Assembly: GCA_035528415.1 (NCBI GenBank)
Contig: DATKYQ010000013.1
Location: forward strand, 35,089 to 99,088
Length of the DNA: 64,000 nt
Direction: 5' to 3'
Origin: DATKYQ01 sp035528415
GTDB taxonomy: Bacteria > Myxococcota > B64-G9
A program made the position numbers and the translations under genes. Each line of letters opens with the position of its first letter. Within the stretch, counting starts at the first letter, position 1. Under the pieces are notes generated by a model. It was not told where the DNA came from. It was given only the letters and a program-made list of their open reading frames with translations, and made no database searches. Shown here piece by piece: positions 22,758 to 31,854 of the stretch.

Positions 22758-25700
22758 ATGCCCAACGACGCCGAACTCGCTGAAAAAATTACCGCGCTCG
22801 AGGAGCAACTGGCCGAGGATCCCGGTTCGACACTGTTCTGTGAACTGACCGAGGCCCTGGCGGAGGCCGGTCGTAACAGCGAGGCAGTCAAGGCCTGCGA
22901 GCGGGGCCTGGGCTACAATCCTGGACTGCCCGGCGGGCATCTGGCCTACGGCAAGGCTCTGGTAGGGCTTGGAAAGAACGAGGAGGGCCTACAGGCCTTC
23001 GAACGAGCCTGTACACTGAAGCGCAACGATATCGACGTTCTGGCGGAGATCACCGAGTTCCTCGTGGCCGCGGGGCAAGCGGAGACCGCTTTCCCGTACC
23101 TGCAAAAAGCTCTCGACATCGATGACACGGACGAACGTATCGTCAAGCTGCGAGACATGTTGGCTGAGGAAAATCCCGAAGACCTCAGGGTCGAGACGGA
23201 GCGCATTACGATCGATCGCCAGATGCTCGAAATCGAGGATGGCGGTACGAATGAAGCGGCGGATGACGATGACGACATGCGGGTGCCGACCGAGGAAATC
23301 AAGTGGCCGGACTGGGAGAGCAGGCCGCCTCCGGCGAACGACGCCTTCGCGCCCCATGATGAAGACATGCAGGAGTTGGGCGAAGAAGACGACGAACCCC
23401 CGACGGTCTACTCGCCCAATCCACTCGACGGCAAGTCCGGAGCGAATTCTGAAACCGTAGACAACTCAAGACCGGATCAGGAAACGATCATGGATCCGTC
23501 AGCCGGCCTCAGGGCCGGGATTGACAACGCCGTTGGGATGGCGGTTGATCAACAGAAAGCCGCGCCTCCCACCATGTTCGACCCCGGCCAGCCCCGGCCG
23601 CAACCCTGGTCGGAACCACGGCAGGGCGAAGAACCGCCGACGATGTTCGCCGGAAGTGGCGAAAAGCAGCCACCTCCGACACGTTTCAGCCCGGCTCCCG
23701 GCGTCGCCGCGGCCCCGTTTCACGACGTCTTGGCCAAGGCGGAGACATTCAGCTACCTGAAGGTTTTCCTGGTGCTGATACCTTTTCTGGTAGTCGGCCT
23801 GGCTCTCGGCGGATACGTGGCATACCGTCACATCAAGGCGGATAAGATTGCCGGACTGCTTGACCAGGCGACGGCATCACTGGCTTTAGACTCTTTTCTT
23901 GGCTACAGCGATGCGCGTACGACACTTGCCAAATTGCTCGATCTGGATGAACACAACACGCGGGGCATGGCATTGATGGCCCTTACCTGCGCAAGGCTTG
24001 ACGACGAGTTCGGGCCGAACATCGCGCTCAAGGAGAAGGGCACCGAGTTGCTCGAGCGATTGGATAAGGCTGCCCTGGCGCCGGAAACAAAAGACGTCTT
24101 GCTGTGGACGAATTTTCACCTCCACCAGGACAAGCGCCTGGACGGCGAGTTGCCGGCGCAACTCAAAAAATACGCCCGCGATGCGAGCCTGCTTGCCCTG
24201 GCGGGTGAGTTGGCGGTGCGCCGCGGGGACGCGAAAGAAGCAGAAGAACGCCTGAGTGCGAGCATCGCGGAGGATCCTTCTAGGGTCAGGTCGTTGTATC
24301 GCCTGGCCCTGATCGAATACGGGTCGGGTAAAACAGGCAAGGCAACGGAGCGCCTGGAACGGGCACTGGAGATCAACGGCATTCACGTCAAGTCTCTGTT
24401 GTTGATCTCGAAAATAAGAATTGCAGGCGGCCTGTCGCTGGACCAGGTGAAGAACGATCTCGAGAAAATTGTCGAGTTGCCTCAGGTAACGGATCGCGAT
24501 CGGGCACAGGCACACTTTCTGCTGGCTCGTCTCTCGTTCGGCAACTTCGAGCGCTCGCGAGCCGTAGCCGAGGTAAAAACCGCGGGCGGGCTCATACAGG
24601 ACGATGTCGCCTTCGAATTCAAGCTGGCTCGCTTGTGTGCCGATTTTTTCGAACTCGATGAAGCCGCTTCCAGAGCCAGGGATATTTTAAAAAAAGATTC
24701 CAAAAACCTCGATGCGTTGCTGTTGCTGACCGGAACATACTTGCGGCGGGGCAAGGCGAAAAGGGCCCTGGCCGCTTTAGACGATCTGGTTGGAATGAAG
24801 GTGCCCGCGGCGCGTTTTCTGGTCCTGCGAGGAGAGGCCCTGCTGAGTGTCGGTCGCTACGGGGACGCATTGCAGGATCTCATTTCGGTCCCCGCCGGCG
24901 CCAGTGAGAAGCGCCTGGCCAACGCGCTTGCGGTGATCGCACAGATCAAAAATGGCGCCGTCGATAAGGCCTATCACAGGGTCACCTCGCTTATCGGCGA
25001 GTATCCCAGATTTGCCCTGGCGCACCATGTGATGGGCCTTTACCGCCTGGCCAAGAGACAGGACCGCAGCGCCGAGACATCCTTCAAAAAAGCCGTCAGT
25101 CTCGATCCCCGGGAGTTCTTGGCATACAACAGTTTGGCGGGCCTGGCCTACGGCAGTGGAAAAAAGAATGCGGCCCTGGAATATGCCCGTAAGGCGCTCC
25201 AGGCCAACCCGTTCGATCTGAAGTCGCGCCTGCTGGCCGGACAGATATTGCTCGATGCTCGGAATGCGTCCGGCGCTCTGGACTCCTTCGCACGCGTGGT
25301 GGCCCAGGACGCTTCCTCGGCGGATGGTTTCGTCGGCATGGCCGAGGCGCTATTGGCGTCGAACGAGGCCGAGAAAGCCATAAAGGCGATCAACAAGGGC
25401 ATCAAGGCCGGCGCCCAGGACGCGCACGCCTATCACGTCCAGGGAAAAGCATACCTGGCGCTGGCCAGCTTTTTCAAGGCTGCCAGGGCTCTCAACAAGG
25501 CCGATCACCTGAATCCGAAAAACCCACAGATCCTGGCGGACCTGGGATTGGCGCAACTCGGAACGCGTTCGATCACCCGCGCCGAGAAGAGCTTCAAGGA
25601 CAGTCTCCGTAAAGCCAGGCTGCCGCGGGCCATGGAAGGGCTGGCCAGGGCTAAACTTGAGCGCCATGACTACAGGGATGCCGCCGGGGCTTTCGAAAAA

Positions 25701-26108
25701 GCAGCCAGGTACGCCAGAAAAGAGAAGTGGCCTGCAAAGGAAGAGGCCCGGCTTTACGTGGAGGGCGGACATGCCTGGGTCAAGGAGCGCAAGATCACAA
25801 ACCACCTGGCCAGGGCGCGACGCTTGTACAGCAAAGCGGCCGTCACGGTTCCAGAGGATCCTGAACCGCGCTATTTCCTGGCGACCGCCTACGATCGGGA
25901 CGACAAGATCGTCGCAGCCCGAAAAACATACCTCGAGGTTCTGAAGCTGAAATCCGACCACCCCGGGACACTCTTCAGACTTGGTCTTCTGGAATACGAC
26001 CAGAAAAAAGACGACCTGGCTAAAAAGTACCTCGAACTCTTCTTAAAGACCGACCCCAAGGGAAAAGATCGAAGACGGGCGAAGCAGGTTCTGGGTAAGA
26101 TTAAATAA
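22758..26108 (+). CDS. Large TPR protein with one central membrane segment
   Basis: The 1116-residue protein begins with TPR-like helices (residues 1-130). A disordered acidic and Pro-rich linker follows (about 150-330) with four PPT-x-[YF/FS]-like motifs (PPTVY, PPTMF twice, PPTRF). One membrane helix lies at about 333-356 (FLVLIPFLVVGLALGGYVAY). About 750 residues of TPR repeats follow, recognisable by A-Y and P-x-x-P spacing (e.g. AHHVMGLYRLAKRQ). The topology is probably cytoplasmic N-terminus and periplasmic TPR array, which suggests a scaffold for an envelope complex. The PPT motifs resemble short docking or Ser/Thr phosphorylation sites, which is an inference. The start at 22758 follows GGAGAG by 6 nt. 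The tmk gene follows after 19 nt. Confidence 0.8.
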   Translation: MPNDAELAEKITALEEQLAEDPGSTLFCELTEALAEAGRNSEAVKACERGLGYNPGLPGGHLAYGKALVGLGKNEEGLQAFERACTLKRNDIDVLAEITEFLVAAGQAETAFPYLQKALDIDDTDERIVKLRDMLAEENPEDLRVETERITIDRQMLEIEDGGTNEAADDDDDMRVPTEEIKWPDWESRPPPANDAFAPHDEDMQELGEEDDEPPTVYSPNPLDGKSGANSETVDNSRPDQETIMDPSAGLRAGIDNAVGMAVDQQKAAPPTMFDPGQPRPQPWSEPRQGEEPPTMFAGSGEKQPPPTRFSPAPGVAAAPFHDVLAKAETFSYLKVFLVLIPFLVVGLALGGYVAYRHIKADKIAGLLDQATASLALDSFLGYSDARTTLAKLLDLDEHNTRGMALMALTCARLDDEFGPNIALKEKGTELLERLDKAALAPETKDVLLWTNFHLHQDKRLDGELPAQLKKYARDASLLALAGELAVRRGDAKEAEERLSASIAEDPSRVRSLYRLALIEYGSGKTGKATERLERALEINGIHVKSLLLISKIRIAGGLSLDQVKNDLEKIVELPQVTDRDRAQAHFLLARLSFGNFERSRAVAEVKTAGGLIQDDVAFEFKLARLCADFFELDEAASRARDILKKDSKNLDALLLLTGTYLRRGKAKRALAALDDLVGMKVPAARFLVLRGEALLSVGRYGDALQDLISVPAGASEKRLANALAVIAQIKNGAVDKAYHRVTSLIGEYPRFALAHHVMGLYRLAKRQDRSAETSFKKAVSLDPREFLAYNSLAGLAYGSGKKNAALEYARKALQANPFDLKSRLLAGQILLDARNASGALDSFARVVAQDASSADGFVGMAEALLASNEAEKAIKAINKGIKAGAQDAHAYHVQGKAYLALASFFKAARALNKADHLNPKNPQILADLGLAQLGTRSITRAEKSFKDSLRKARLPRAMEGLARAKLERHDYRDAAGAFEKAARYARKEKWPAKEEARLYVEGGHAWVKERKITNHLARARRLYSKAAVTVPEDPEPRYFLATAYDRDDKIVAARKTYLEVLKLKSDHPGTLFRLGLLEYDQKKDDLAKKYLELFLKTDPKGKDRRRAKQVLGKIK

Positions 26109-26127
26109 TGCCCGCCAACAGACTGGC

Positions 26128-26775
26128 ATGAAGAACAACGAAAAGACAACCGGCAAGTTCGTGGTCATCGAGGGAATCGACGGCGCTGGAACTACAACCC
26201 AGTCCGGAATGCTAGTCGATTGGCTGACCTCCCGCGGGCTTGCCGGAGCCCTGACCAGCGAACCCAGCGGCGGGCCGATCGGATCGTTGTTGCGACAGAT
26301 TCTCAAAGGCCGCACGATTGCTCGGGATGCCGGCGGGAATGCGCGCCCACTTCACAACGACGCCATAGCCTTGCTGTTTGCGGCCGATCGGATGGATCAC
26401 CTGGACAGTGAGATCCTTCCGCTTCTGGCCGGCGGGGTAAACGTGGTTTCTGATCGTTACTACCATTCGAGCTTTACATACCAGTCGCTGAAAGGCGATC
26501 TCGAGTGGATCCGAGTTCTGAACGGGCATGCGCGCCAGCCGGATACAACCTACTTGCTGCATTGCACGGCCGAGGAGGCAGGCATGCGAATGGCGCGCAG
26601 GCGAAGTTCCAGCGAATTGTACGAGGTTCTCGAGACACAAAAGAGGCTGGAAGTGGCCTACCGGGAACTTGCCGCAAGCCTGTCCGAAGAAGTGGTCATT
26701 ATCGATGGGACCGGCTCCATACAGGAAGTCCACCGATCAATCACATCCGACCTGAGCACAAGATTCGGCTGGTAA
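26128..26775 (+). CDS. tmk: Thymidylate kinase-like protein with altered P-loop
   Basis: The fold landmarks of dTMP kinase are all present: the N-terminal VVIEGIDGAG loop, SEPSGGPIG, the ADRMDHL segment, VSDRYYHSSFTYQ (the DR-Y substrate loop) and a C-terminal VVIIDGTGSIQEV. The enzyme makes dTDP from dTMP and ATP. The P-loop reads GIDGAGTTTQ: Thr22 stands where the family normally has the phosphate-binding Lys (GAGKTT). The length (215 residues) is normal. The alternatives are a lineage-specific active variant or an inactive paralogue. No second tmk is visible in the window. The gene lies 19 nt after the TPR gene and 12 nt before the oxidoreductase, so co-transcription is likely. Confidence 0.82.
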   Translation: MKNNEKTTGKFVVIEGIDGAGTTTQSGMLVDWLTSRGLAGALTSEPSGGPIGSLLRQILKGRTIARDAGGNARPLHNDAIALLFAADRMDHLDSEILPLLAGGVNVVSDRYYHSSFTYQSLKGDLEWIRVLNGHARQPDTTYLLHCTAEEAGMRMARRRSSSELYEVLETQKRLEVAYRELAASLSEEVVIIDGTGSIQEVHRSITSDLSTRFGW

Positions 26776-26787
26776 GGGAACTCATAC

Positions 26788-27909
26788 GTGGGACGCTTTG
26801 ACGCCATCATCGTGGGAGCCAGCTACGCCGGCTTGGCCGCGGCCACCCAGATGCCCGGACGCAGGTTGCTGGTCCTGGAACGCCACGACTCGATCGTGGC
26901 CAGGCGGCGGGGCTCGCTGGGGCTTCTGCTTCCCGTGGGGGAAAGCGTCGAAGTCAGGGGCAATGACTTGTTTCTGAAGGGGATGGACCTCTTCGTGGAA
27001 AACGGCGTTCGCCAGAAGTTCGTACGCCTGCGCTTACGGGGACTTGCGGAAAATCTCGATTTCTACCCGCGCAAGTCGCTGGTGCTTGTGAACGAAGGAC
27101 GCGTCAAGGGAGCCCTGCTGCGCAGGGTCAAGGAACTCGGCGGCGAAGTGGTGATCGGATCCACCGTGCGCAGCATCGATACTGACGGGAGGGAAGCCAG
27201 GGCGCGCACCGACCAGGAGCACGTCGCCAGAGTGCTGATCGGAGCCGACGGAGTCGGCAGCGTGGTGTCCCGTTCGCTGGGAATCCGCCGCGAAAAGATT
27301 TCGATTCTTTTCCAGCGCGAAGTCGAGTTGAGCAAGCTGGACATTCCAGACGAAACGCTTTTCGTCCAGTTTGACGACGCCCGGAACTTTTTCTTGGCAC
27401 ACGCAATCGGAGACGGCTACCGGGCCAGCGTGATCCAGGTGATCGGACCACACGATGTTCCCGACGACCTGGAGTCGAGGCTGGAAGATAAAGTTGAGCG
27501 CTTCGGGGCGGGACGCCTGCTGGATGGGCGCGGCGCAGTTGTGCGCTTGTTTCAGCCTGCGACGACGACCTTTCGATCGAACGTCATCATTACCGGAGAT
27601 GCGCTGGCCGCCTATGGGTTTGCGACCATCACCGGCGCGCTAGCCATGGGAACATTGGCGGGCCGCTCGGCCAACCGCTTCCTGGCCGGCAGCCACTACG
27701 CCCTGCCGGACTACCACGACAACTGGAAGAAAGTATCCGGTCAGAAAACTATCGAAAGACTGCGCCTGGCCATGCTTTTGCTCGGTCGAATCGGTGGGGA
27801 CAGGGTGGACAAGATCCTCAAGGCGGCACGCGGTCCGGGAAGGCGCCCGGGGGTCAATCCCAACCTGACATTGCGCCTGCCCGCCATCCTCTGGAGCCTG
27901 TTTGCGTGA
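26788..27909 (+). CDS. FAD-dependent oxidoreductase, geranylgeranyl-reductase-like
   Basis: An N-terminal Rossmann motif (DAIIVGASYAGLAAA, residues 5-19) and an acidic residue 17 positions later (LVLERHD) mark FAD binding. VLIGADGVGSVVSRSLG at about residues 148-164 is the GADG motif of group A flavoprotein monooxygenases and of the geranylgeranyl reductase family. VIITGDALAAYGFATITGAL is the second FAD contact, in which the usual GDAA reads GDAL. The start is GTG at 26788; no strong ribosome site is seen, and GGGAACTC lies upstream. The substrate could be an isoprenoid lipid or an aromatic compound; sequence alone does not decide. It follows tmk by 12 nt. Confidence 0.75.
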   Translation: MGRFDAIIVGASYAGLAAATQMPGRRLLVLERHDSIVARRRGSLGLLLPVGESVEVRGNDLFLKGMDLFVENGVRQKFVRLRLRGLAENLDFYPRKSLVLVNEGRVKGALLRRVKELGGEVVIGSTVRSIDTDGREARARTDQEHVARVLIGADGVGSVVSRSLGIRREKISILFQREVELSKLDIPDETLFVQFDDARNFFLAHAIGDGYRASVIQVIGPHDVPDDLESRLEDKVERFGAGRLLDGRGAVVRLFQPATTTFRSNVIITGDALAAYGFATITGALAMGTLAGRSANRFLAGSHYALPDYHDNWKKVSGQKTIERLRLAMLLLGRIGGDRVDKILKAARGPGRRPGVNPNLTLRLPAILWSLFA

Positions 27910-28083
27910 TCCCAATCACAACCGATTTTCACGATCTACGTGTGAATTCTGCCACTTTTGTCGCGGTTTCTAATTATCTGTTTGCATCGGCCGGCATGCC
28001 TGCGCGTAACGCTGCCCGACAAACCATCGAAAAGAAAAGTCTAAAGCGCACCCGGCACATGATCCTGTCTTTTTCCGGCGGCC

Positions 28084-28099
28084 TGGCACGGGATTTGCT
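28084..28099 (+). promoter_or_regulatory. Sigma-54-type promoter
   Basis: TGGCAC (28084-28089) and TTGCT (28095-28099) give GG-N10-GC spacing, which matches the -24/-12 consensus exactly. Transcription would start near 28110, upstream of the PilZ gene. Expression would then need an enhancer-binding protein. No such gene is in the window. Confidence 0.7.
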
Positions 28100-28175
28100 T
28101 TTCAAACTACACAACTGAACGAGTTGCAACCAGGGACGGTGCGTCATGTTCATGAATATCCGGGTGAGGTCGGCC

Positions 28176-28538
28176 ATGAAAAATAGAATCAAAAAGTCAC
28201 TGAACGATCGCCGGGATTCGCCAAGGTTCGAAACTCCCCTGTTCATAAGAAAAGCTTCGGGAGAGTTTCAAGAACGTTATGGAAGAGTCGGCATCGGCGG
28301 CTTCTATTTCGAGACGGACGTCCCTCCCAGGGTGGGGCAGCTGCTGGATGTCAAGCTGATTCTTCACGGCCTGGGAATCGAACTCCAGACGCGAGGGCGC
28401 GTGATCGGTGTCTACCACATGAACGATTTCACCCAGGTGGCCGCCCGCTTCGAGGAGATCACCTTCGAGGCCGAGCGCATGCTGGCCCGCTGGCTCGACC
28501 TCCTGGTCCACGCCCAGAGCACCCCCGCCGCGGCCTGA
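28176..28538 (+). CDS. PilZ domain protein with degenerate second motif
   Basis: A single PilZ fold fills the 120 residues. The first c-di-GMP motif RxxxR is present (RRDSPR near residue 14). The second motif, normally D/NxSxxG, reads RVGIGG, so two of its three key residues are lost. The protein may therefore not bind c-di-GMP, as in other non-binding PilZ proteins such as the type IV pilus protein PilZ. The ATG at 28176 has GTGAGG six bases upstream; an in-frame ATG at 28146 would add 10 residues. A sigma-54-type promoter lies at 28084-28099. The gene is alone and ends 8 nt before a convergent gene. Confidence 0.78.
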   Translation: MKNRIKKSLNDRRDSPRFETPLFIRKASGEFQERYGRVGIGGFYFETDVPPRVGQLLDVKLILHGLGIELQTRGRVIGVYHMNDFTQVAARFEEITFEAERMLARWLDLLVHAQSTPAAA

Positions 28539-28546
28539 GCGTCGCT

Positions 28547-31330
28547 TTACAGTTCGTGCCGCGAACAGGCGCTCATCAGAACATTGACCTTGTCGAGATC
28601 GGTGCCGTTGAAGGTAACCAGATCGTCGAAGCTCAAGTCCGCCCGCAAACTGATCGGATCCAGCGTTACGCTGTCGCCCGTGGCCAGGTCGTCCATCCCG
28701 CTGGGCGGATCCGGCAGGGTGTATCCGACGGTCTGGCCGTTGGCCATGTAGACTTCCCACTTTCCCAAGGCTCCGCGTATTGTGCTGCGGAAAAGCGTGC
28801 TTCCGGTCACGCCCGAGGCAACCATGGTCCGATTCAGCGGCGTGTAGCTGGCGTCCATCGGGAAACCGAGGAACCCGGATTCGAAGGTCAGATCCGCCGG
28901 CAGGCTCTCCTCGTTGTAAAGCACCAATGCCACGTCGGTCGGCATGTTGTTGACGTCTCCCGACGGAACCGCCAAGATCAGCATCATGTAGCGACCGGCC
29001 TGGAGGCCGCCGTAGGCCGGCGCCATCTTCATCATCAGCGGCCCGGCGGTTCCGTTGGCGTCGGCCGCCTCGGAAGTGAGGCCGAGAGGCGTCAGTCCAT
29101 AGCTGTTCATGGCGCCCGCTAAAAAGACCGCCGTGCTGATCCTGGCGTTGCCGTGCATCGGCAGGGTCGGGGGCGTTACGAAGACCGACATGCTCTGGGG
29201 CTGCGTGGGGGACAGGTCCACCGAGTTGAGTTGAGTCCAGTCGGGGCGCATCTCGGCGCTGTCTCCGTCCCCGTCGATGTCGTCGCCGTCGGCCACCTTG
29301 GGAATGGGGAAGATATCGACATTGGGCTTCAGGCCGTGATCGAAGACCGCGAAATAGGGCAGCAGCCCGACGAGGATCTCGCTTACCGAAGTGCCCGAGC
29401 CGATGATGTCCTGAAATGTGTTCATCCCCAGCGTGCCGCCCATTCCCCAGGCGGTGCGTTTGCCGCGCTGACCCTCGACGTAGTAGGTCGTCTTGATATC
29501 GATCGGGAACCCCTGGAAGGAAACTCCCAGCACCATCTGGGCCGGCAGGCTGACGGGAAAGCTGCCCACGCCGGGAATCGAGACGGTAACGGTGAAGATA
29601 TCGCCCAGCAGGCGGCCGAAATTCAGATCGACCAGATTGCCGCCGATACTCACACCGGCGAGGCCCAAAGAAACTTCTCCGCTACCAACGATCGTCATCC
29701 GTCCGGTGAAGCCGCCCGCCTTGGCCGGGTTGCTGCGCGGCGGCAGCGGCACCAGGATGTCGACAGAGGTGGTTCCCAGGATCGATACGTAGTCGTGGCC
29801 GGCGTCGAAAACGTGTATATCGGCGGATGCCTGAGGATCGGTAAATGTCGCCGTGCCGTCGGAAGCGGTCGCCTGCGTTTCGGTGTTGCCGGAAGCTACC
29901 AGCATCACCTGCGCGCCGGTTATCGCCGCCCGGCTTGCGCGGTCGACTACCGTGACACGCAAGGTATCGGTTGCCGGCGCCAGCACGTTGGTGAAGGTTA
30001 CCGGGTCGCTGACAACCGGCGGGCTTGTGCCCTGGGCTGTGGCGGTGATCAGGGTGTCACCGGCCTCGGCGCCACCGGTCAGCAAGCCGTCCGCGTCTAC
30101 GGCGGCACGATTAGGCACTGTCGAGGACCAGTCGAAGTCGATGCCGGGGATGGCCTGCCCGTTGAGTGTCAGCGCCAGCGCCCGTAATTGTATCTGCTGC
30201 CCCGACTGGATCGGGCCGCCCGGTGTCAGGATCACAACCTGGTAAACCGTGTCGGGATTGCCAGGGTCGATGCACTCGCCGCCGACGCAGACCTTCCCGG
30301 CCTCGCAGTCTGCCTTACCGCGGCAGACGAACGGCACGCACATTCCCCCGACACAGTCATGTTCGGCATCGCAATCCGACTCGTTAGTGCAAGGAGGAGT
30401 CTGGTGGCAGTGGCTGTCGGTGCAGATGCACGGCCGCGCCTGGCACATCTGCTCGCCGTTGCAATCCGCGGCGATGCTGCAAAGCGGCAGTTCTTCGCAG
30501 ATGTTGGCGATGCAGGTGAAATTCGGATCGCTGCAGTCGTTGTCGTCGACGCAGGGAGTGTATTCCTCGCAGCGGCCGTTGCGACAACGCACGTGCTCGC
30601 CGCTGCAGTCGGCATCCTGGCTGCAGAAAGGATCGACGCACACGCCGGCCTCACAGATCTTGTCACCCGGGCAGGTGTTGTCGTTGATGCACTGCTGCAG
30701 GCAATGCCCATCCTGGCAGACCTGGGGGATACCACCCGAGGGACAATCGGCATCGACCGAGCAGGGCCGGGCGCATTTGCCATCGGTGCAAACGGTGCCC
30801 GTGGGGCAATCCGTATCCGCGCTGCAGGCCGGCGCTATCTGGCAGGTGCCGTCCAGGCACAGCTCATCGTCCCGGCATTCCGTGTCGCCCGTGCAGTTGA
30901 CGACTTGACGCGGCTTGCAACGGCCACTGTCACAGAACTCGGCCGGAGCGCAGTCGCCGTCGGTAGCGCATTCGTTGGCCAGGCACTTGTAGTTCTCGTC
31001 ACAGAAGAAATTCGCTTCGCAGTCCTGGTCGACACGGCAATCGCCGTCGACGCAGATGTTATCAGCGCAGTGCTGCTTGGCGGCGCAGTCCGAGTCCTGG
31101 GTGCACTGCGGCATGCGGCAGAAGCCTCCGTCGCAGACGCGCCCGTCATGGCAGTCGCCGTCGCCGGTGCAACTGTCCGCAGCCTTGCATTCGCCATCGA
31201 CGCAGGTAGCGTTAGCGGGGCAATCGACGTCGCCGTTGGGGCAGGGGACATAGGAAGGACCCTCGCTGGAACAGGCGGCAAAGAACACGACCAGGGCCAG
31301 GCATGAAAGGAACCACATGCGCGAGACCAT
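28547..31330 (-). CDS. Cys-rich CxxDxDC-repeat lipoprotein with Ig-like domain
   Basis: The signal peptide ends in a lipobox (FFAACSS, Cys20). Residues about 30-350 consist of roughly sixteen Cys-rich units of about 20 residues in the form C-x2-D-x-DC-x5-C-x3-C, each probably a small disulfide knot. This repeat type is typical of myxobacterial and related surface lipoproteins. A Big2-like Ig domain follows (about 360-450, VILTPGGPIQSG), then a carboxypeptidase-regulatory-like domain (LRVTVVDRASRAAITGA), then about 350 residues without a recognised family. The start at 31330 has GGAGGTG six bases upstream. The role is probably at the cell surface; binding partners are unknown. The distant relative at 54542 shares only the Cys-rich unit. 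Confidence 0.82.
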   Translation of the reverse strand: MVSRMWFLSCLALVVFFAACSSEGPSYVPCPNGDVDCPANATCVDGECKAADSCTGDGDCHDGRVCDGGFCRMPQCTQDSDCAAKQHCADNICVDGDCRVDQDCEANFFCDENYKCLANECATDGDCAPAEFCDSGRCKPRQVVNCTGDTECRDDELCLDGTCQIAPACSADTDCPTGTVCTDGKCARPCSVDADCPSGGIPQVCQDGHCLQQCINDNTCPGDKICEAGVCVDPFCSQDADCSGEHVRCRNGRCEEYTPCVDDNDCSDPNFTCIANICEELPLCSIAADCNGEQMCQARPCICTDSHCHQTPPCTNESDCDAEHDCVGGMCVPFVCRGKADCEAGKVCVGGECIDPGNPDTVYQVVILTPGGPIQSGQQIQLRALALTLNGQAIPGIDFDWSSTVPNRAAVDADGLLTGGAEAGDTLITATAQGTSPPVVSDPVTFTNVLAPATDTLRVTVVDRASRAAITGAQVMLVASGNTETQATASDGTATFTDPQASADIHVFDAGHDYVSILGTTSVDILVPLPPRSNPAKAGGFTGRMTIVGSGEVSLGLAGVSIGGNLVDLNFGRLLGDIFTVTVSIPGVGSFPVSLPAQMVLGVSFQGFPIDIKTTYYVEGQRGKRTAWGMGGTLGMNTFQDIIGSGTSVSEILVGLLPYFAVFDHGLKPNVDIFPIPKVADGDDIDGDGDSAEMRPDWTQLNSVDLSPTQPQSMSVFVTPPTLPMHGNARISTAVFLAGAMNSYGLTPLGLTSEAADANGTAGPLMMKMAPAYGGLQAGRYMMLILAVPSGDVNNMPTDVALVLYNEESLPADLTFESGFLGFPMDASYTPLNRTMVASGVTGSTLFRSTIRGALGKWEVYMANGQTVGYTLPDPPSGMDDLATGDSVTLDPISLRADLSFDDLVTFNGTDLDKVNVLMSACSRHEL

Positions 31331-31408
31331 CTTGACACCTCCATTTGAGCTTTGTTGCCCGACCCTAGCACGCTTGGAACAAAGCGATCAAGGGGGTCTT
31401 GTTTTTGT

Positions 31409-31438
31409 TTGACAAGTTGCGTCGACAACTGGTAATTC
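31409..31438 (+). promoter_or_regulatory. Candidate sigma-70 promoter with internal inverted repeat
   Basis: TTGACA (31409-31414) and TAATTC (31433-31438) are 18 nt apart, about 23 nt upstream of the small lipoprotein start. The spacer contains AGTTG-N6-CAACT (31415-31430), a possible operator that would block the promoter when bound. Confidence 0.5.
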
Positions 31439-31460
31439 GTCACTCACGTACGGAGGACGC

Positions 31461-31706
31461 ATGAGAAGGCTGTGTCTTTTATTGTTTGGTCTTCTGGTCT
31501 TGTTGTCGGCAACCGCATGCAACAAGGAACGGCCGCGCAAGCTCGACTACGCGGCCAAGGAAAAGGCCGGGCTTTACACGGGAACCGGTCTACCCGGAGA
31601 AGGCTTCGTAGGCCAGCCGAGTTCGGCCACCAAGTTCACAGAGAAAAAGAAGACCACTCCCGAAGCCGAAAAGCCTCCGGCTGACAAGAAGAAAGAGACA
31701 AAATAG
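31461..31706 (+). CDS. Small lipoprotein
   Basis: This 81-residue protein has a clear lipoprotein signal (LLLFGLLVLLSATAC, Cys20). A charged tail rich in Lys, Pro and Glu follows, with no recognised domain. CGGAGG lies 4 nt before the ATG. It is divergently transcribed from the Cys-rich lipoprotein. The KKK- and EK-rich C-terminus is probably disordered. The function is unknown. Confidence 0.75.
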   Translation: MRRLCLLLFGLLVLLSATACNKERPRKLDYAAKEKAGLYTGTGLPGEGFVGQPSSATKFTEKKKTTPEAEKPPADKKKETK

Positions 31707-31787
31707 AAAAACAGATCGCGAAGCTTTGGGATCTTTATCTCCGGCATCAGGCAACTCGTGGCTGCAGTGATTGCCACGCCTTTCAGT

Positions 31788-31813
31788 TTCTAACATTGTT
31801 AGACTTGTTAGAA
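31788..31813 (+). promoter_or_regulatory. Operator-like palindrome upstream of the DUF1016_N-SNase gene
   Basis: TCTAACA-T-TGTTAGA (31789-31803) is a perfect 15-nt palindrome. A further half-site, TTGTTAGAA (31805-31813), follows in direct orientation. TTGACA at 31819-31824 lies just downstream, so a repressor bound here would sit beside a possible -35. No clear -10 follows. Confidence 0.45.
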
Positions 31814-31854
31814 TCCTGTTGACAGCGGGAACCTGAATTTCGTAGCCTCCCCGT

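Noticed and set aside
29153..31306. Two plus-strand frames (344 and 372 codons) antisense to the Cys-rich lipoprotein
   Set aside because: They are mirrors of the Cys/Asp repeat codons. The minus-strand frame has a signal peptide, lipobox and ribosome site.
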